Assembly: GCA_023388555.1 (NCBI GenBank)
Contig: JAEWGA010000035.1
Location: 1 to 15,758, forward strand
DNA length: 15,758 nt
Reading direction: 5' to 3'
Source of the DNA: Bacteroidota bacterium
GTDB lineage: Bacteria; Bacteroidota; Bacteroidia; Bacteroidales; Porphyromonadaceae
Shown here: positions 15,056-15,758 of the stretch, piece after piece
Layout of the letters: the number at the start of each line of letters is the position of its first letter
How positions within the stretch are numbered: the first letter of the stretch is position 1
Program-made: the position numbers and the translations under genes
The notes under the pieces: generated by a model
The model's input: the letters and a program-made list of their open reading frames with translations, nothing else
Told to the model about the DNA's origin: nothing
The model's database searches: none

Positions 15056-15454
15056 ATGAAAGAACCTAAATATAAGCCACACAAAGAAAACCCACTGCAC
15101 CCCTTTACTGTACCTCAAGGATACTTTGAAGTACTGAAAAAAGAGGTAATGCAAAAAATAGAGCAAACAGAACAAGCCCCACGCCCCGAAGAAATGCACA
15201 GGACCACCTGGGAAATTCTTCGCCCATACCTATACCTTGCCGCAATGTTCGTTGGAATGCTACTTATGTTCAAAGCTTTTAAACTAATAGCTCCACAAAA
15301 CAACGCAAACACACTTGTGGCAAGCAACATAATAAAATACGGGCCTTCTGCCGAACGCCTAACGGTTAGCGAAAACGACTTGGAACTCTTCCTAACCGAT
15401 TATGAAGCTACAAGCAATGTTTCTGCATACCTTTTTGCCGATGACAACCAGTAA
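15056..15454 (+). CDS. Small single-pass membrane protein, probable anti-sigma/regulator of the ECF factor
   Basis: A 132-residue protein with a cytoplasm-facing polar N-terminus (about 1-54), one hydrophobic segment (about 57-78, LYLAAMFVGMLLMFKAF) and a short outer tail. The N-terminal motif NPLHPFTVPQGYFEVL matches the PF-x-VP-x-GYFE pattern common in small proteins downstream of Bacteroidota ECF sigma genes. Topology and position make an anti-sigma or sensor role likely, with the N-terminal part touching the sigma factor. The zinc anti-sigma motif HxxxCxxC is absent, so it is not a ZAS-type protein. No enzymatic domain is recognised. The function is inferred from context. Confidence 0.75.
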   Translation: MKEPKYKPHKENPLHPFTVPQGYFEVLKKEVMQKIEQTEQAPRPEEMHRTTWEILRPYLYLAAMFVGMLLMFKAFKLIAPQNNANTLVASNIIKYGPSAERLTVSENDLELFLTDYEATSNVSAYLFADDNQ

Positions 15455-15476
15455 CCACCACTTACACCCAATAGCC

Positions 15477-15758
15477 ATGAAGCCTAAACCTACCATCCTA
15501 ATATTACTACTCTCCCTCTTTCTTACAACTGTAACACACGCCCAACAAGTTATTCCCCAAGGGCCCGAAATAAAAAAACGGATAGAGACCTTTGAAAAAG
15601 CCCGTTCGGCATATATCCGTAAAAACGTTTCATTAACCGACGAAGAGGTTTCTACCTTAGAAAAGGTTCTAAAGCGCATCGACTTTCAGATGTTTAAACT
15701 CTTCTCCGAACAGCACAAGATATACAAGGAGATATTAAACACTGCCTCCTTAACCGAG
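15477..15758 (+). CDS. Secreted helical protein, CpxP/Spy-like (C-terminus cut by window edge)
   Basis: Only the first 94 residues are visible; the frame is open at the right edge. It begins with a clear signal peptide (MKPKP, then a leucine-rich core ending THAQQ), so it is exported. The mature part is highly charged and helical, with a VSLTDEEVSTLEKVLKRID stretch that recalls the LTxxQ-type motifs of Spy/CpxP periplasmic proteins, which bind unfolded proteins or sense envelope stress. It starts 22 bases after the anti-sigma candidate and is probably part of the same operon. This reading is tentative because the domain is incomplete; an unrelated secreted coiled-coil protein is the main alternative. 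Confidence 0.6.
   Translation, partial: MKPKPTILILLLSLFLTTVTHAQQVIPQGPEIKKRIETFEKARSAYIRKNVSLTDEEVSTLEKVLKRIDFQMFKLFSEQHKIYKEILNTASLTE

Noticed and set aside
1..15758. Mobile elements, CRISPR arrays, tRNA or rRNA genes
   Set aside because: No transposase, integrase, regularly spaced repeats, terminal inverted repeats or RNA gene signatures were seen on reading both strands.

Overview
The window looks like a chromosomal segment of a member of the Bacteroidota, most likely order Bacteroidales. The reasons are a PG_1098-type methyltransferase, a small membrane protein with the PF-x-VP-x-GYFE motif typical of Bacteroidota sigma-factor partners, a eukaryote-like (GH13_8-type) branching enzyme, absence of clear Shine-Dalgarno sequences, and several matches to the Bacteroidota promoter consensus TAnnTTTG. 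No mobile element, CRISPR array, tRNA or rRNA was found. Gene families and gene spacing suggest core chromosome rather than a genomic island.

Left half (1-9676, all minus strand). An rsfS-ftsH pair lies at the far left, with ftsH cut by the window edge. Upstream of it is a six-gene run read right to left: aguA, aguB, glgB, manA, a THUMP-like methyltransferase and a NamZ/DUF1343 exo-muramidase. These genes are separated by at most 42 bases or overlap; two junctions are four-base ATGA overlaps and aguA/aguB overlap by 29 bases. They form a probable operon that mixes polyamine synthesis (agmatine to N-carbamoylputrescine to putrescine), glycogen branching, mannose-phosphate isomerisation, RNA modification and peptidoglycan salvage. 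A weak terminator-like hairpin follows namZ, and an rsfS promoter follows that.

Centre (9677-9998). This is the only long non-coding stretch. It is a divergent intergenic region with Bacteroidota-type promoter boxes facing both ways (aguA leftward, ffh rightward) and an unusual number of inverted repeats.

Right half (9999-15758, all plus strand). ffh (SRP GTPase) and folD (one-carbon metabolism) are followed by a good intrinsic-terminator candidate. Next comes a second run: a PgpH-like 7TM-HD cyclic-dinucleotide phosphodiesterase, an ECF sigma factor, a small single-pass membrane protein that is probably its anti-sigma or regulator, and a secreted helical protein cut by the right edge that resembles CpxP/Spy-type envelope proteins. 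This second run looks like an envelope-stress module physically linked to cyclic di-AMP turnover.

Nothing here is an obviously new defence or mobile system. The points most worth checking are the structured ffh/aguA intergenic region, the pgpH-ECF-anti-sigma-periplasmic module, the translationally coupled methyltransferase-NamZ pair, and start-codon corrections for rsfS and the methyltransferase.
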